From positions 124,001-188,000 of the forward strand of contig NZ_SSHJ01000005.1 of NCBI RefSeq assembly GCF_005925345.1: DNA of 64,000 bases, in the 5' to 3' direction. Under the pieces are notes generated by a model. The model was not told where the DNA came from, made no database searches, and saw nothing but the letters and a program-made list of their open reading frames with translations. Position 1 is the stretch's first letter. Each line of letters starts with the position of its first letter. Below, in pieces: positions 63,646 through 64,000 of the stretch. Source of the DNA: Pedobacter ureilyticus (lineage in GTDB: Bacteria; Bacteroidota; Bacteroidia; Sphingobacteriales; Sphingobacteriaceae). Position numbers and translations under genes: made by a program.

Positions 63646-64000
63646 ATGAAAGCGATTATCACAGGAGTAACCAAAGGAATAGGCAAAGCGATAGCGATAG
63701 CATTAGCAAAAAAAGGATATGACATTATTGGTTGTGCAAGAAACAGTGAAGAATTGCGAGGTTTCGAGACAGAAATTAGAAGCTATGGTGTAAATGTATT
63801 GGCCATTAAGGCCGATTGCAGCAAGAAGGAAGAGGTAATTGCATTTATTGATAAAGCAATTGAATTTGCTGAAAAGATAGATGTTTTGGTCAATAATGTG
63901 GGCGTTTTCTATCCAGGAAGTTTGCTTGAAGAGGAGGATGATGTTTTTGAAATGCAACAGCAAACCAATGTAAATGCCACGTATTATATCGCCAAATACG
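63646..64000 (+). CDS. Short-chain dehydrogenase/reductase (partial, 3' end outside window)
   Basis: The first 118 codons of an SDR, from ATG 63646 to the edge. MKAIITGVTKGIGKAIAIAL is the TGxxxGIG dinucleotide-binding loop, GCARNSEEL has the Arg that favours NADP, and DVLVNNVGVFYPG holds the NNxG motif. The catalytic YxxxK lies beyond the window. Substrate unknown. Confidence 0.88.
   Translation, partial: MKAIITGVTKGIGKAIAIALAKKGYDIIGCARNSEELRGFETEIRSYGVNVLAIKADCSKKEEVIAFIDKAIEFAEKIDVLVNNVGVFYPGSLLEEEDDVFEMQQQTNVNATYYIAKY

Overview
The window looks like a chromosomal segment of a Bacteroidota bacterium of the Sphingobacteriaceae type, Pedobacter or a close relative. This is inferred from several things seen together: -7 promoter elements of the TAnnTTTG form ahead of many genes, few Shine-Dalgarno sequences, a Bacteroidota-style dcw cluster (mraZ-rsmH-ftsL-ftsI-murE-mraY-murD-ftsW-murG-murC-ftsQ-ftsA-ftsZ), an UpxY-type NusG paralogue, an HmuY/TonB receptor pair, a TPP-riboswitch-controlled PnuC-family transporter and a Bacteroidota Hc1-like histone. 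I made no database comparison.

Bases 1-19913 (minus strand) are an extracellular polysaccharide locus. In transcription order it holds a Wza-like export lipoprotein, a Wzc-like tyrosine autokinase, an UpxY antiterminator, a 371-nt spacer, an AsnB-type amidotransferase, a GT4, a frameshifted four-helix-bundle gene, a Wzm-like ABC permease, two GT2s, a GT4, a Wzt-like ATPase, two FkbM methyltransferases, a hexapeptide acyltransferase, a second Wzt-like ATPase with an almost identical ATPase half, a radical SAM-pyruvyltransferase fusion, and a GT4 cut by the window edge. A divergent pair (GT2 and a WecA/TagO-type lipid-carrier transferase, 20443-22429) probably belongs to the same pathway.

Bases 22585-25521 carry gap, a GNAT acetyltransferase and pgk, closed by a strong terminator. 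Bases 25734-42462 are the cell-wall and division cluster. It opens with five AAAGTG(G/T) boxes that look like MraZ operators and ends with a terminator after ftsZ. Several of its intergenic gaps carry hairpin or tandem repeats.

Bases 42488-48230 hold an alpha-oxoamine synthase (sphingolipid/sulfonolipid type) with a clear promoter, a 58-residue histone Hc1-like gene, a small lipoprotein, dapA, a GxxExxY gene enclosed by inverted repeats, and ligA. A 578-bp gap with a large nested palindrome separates ligA from parC (48809-51721).

Bases 51718-64000 are a mixed region: a secreted thioredoxin/TPR-like protein, a TPP riboswitch with pnuT and an acyl-CoA-dehydrogenase-like flavoprotein, an unknown lipoprotein, a haem-uptake-like pair (TonB receptor and HmuY) behind two Fur-box-like palindromes, a ParE/RelE-type toxin-antitoxin pair, an rRNA-methyltransferase-like gene, an MlaF/MlaE lipid-transport pair and the start of a short-chain dehydrogenase.

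The points most worth checking are the inverted-repeat cassette around the GxxExxY gene, the twin Wzt ATPases sharing one visible permease, the radical SAM-pyruvyltransferase fusion, the putative MraZ and Fur operators, and the nested palindrome upstream of parC. I saw no tRNA, rRNA, CRISPR array or intact transposase.
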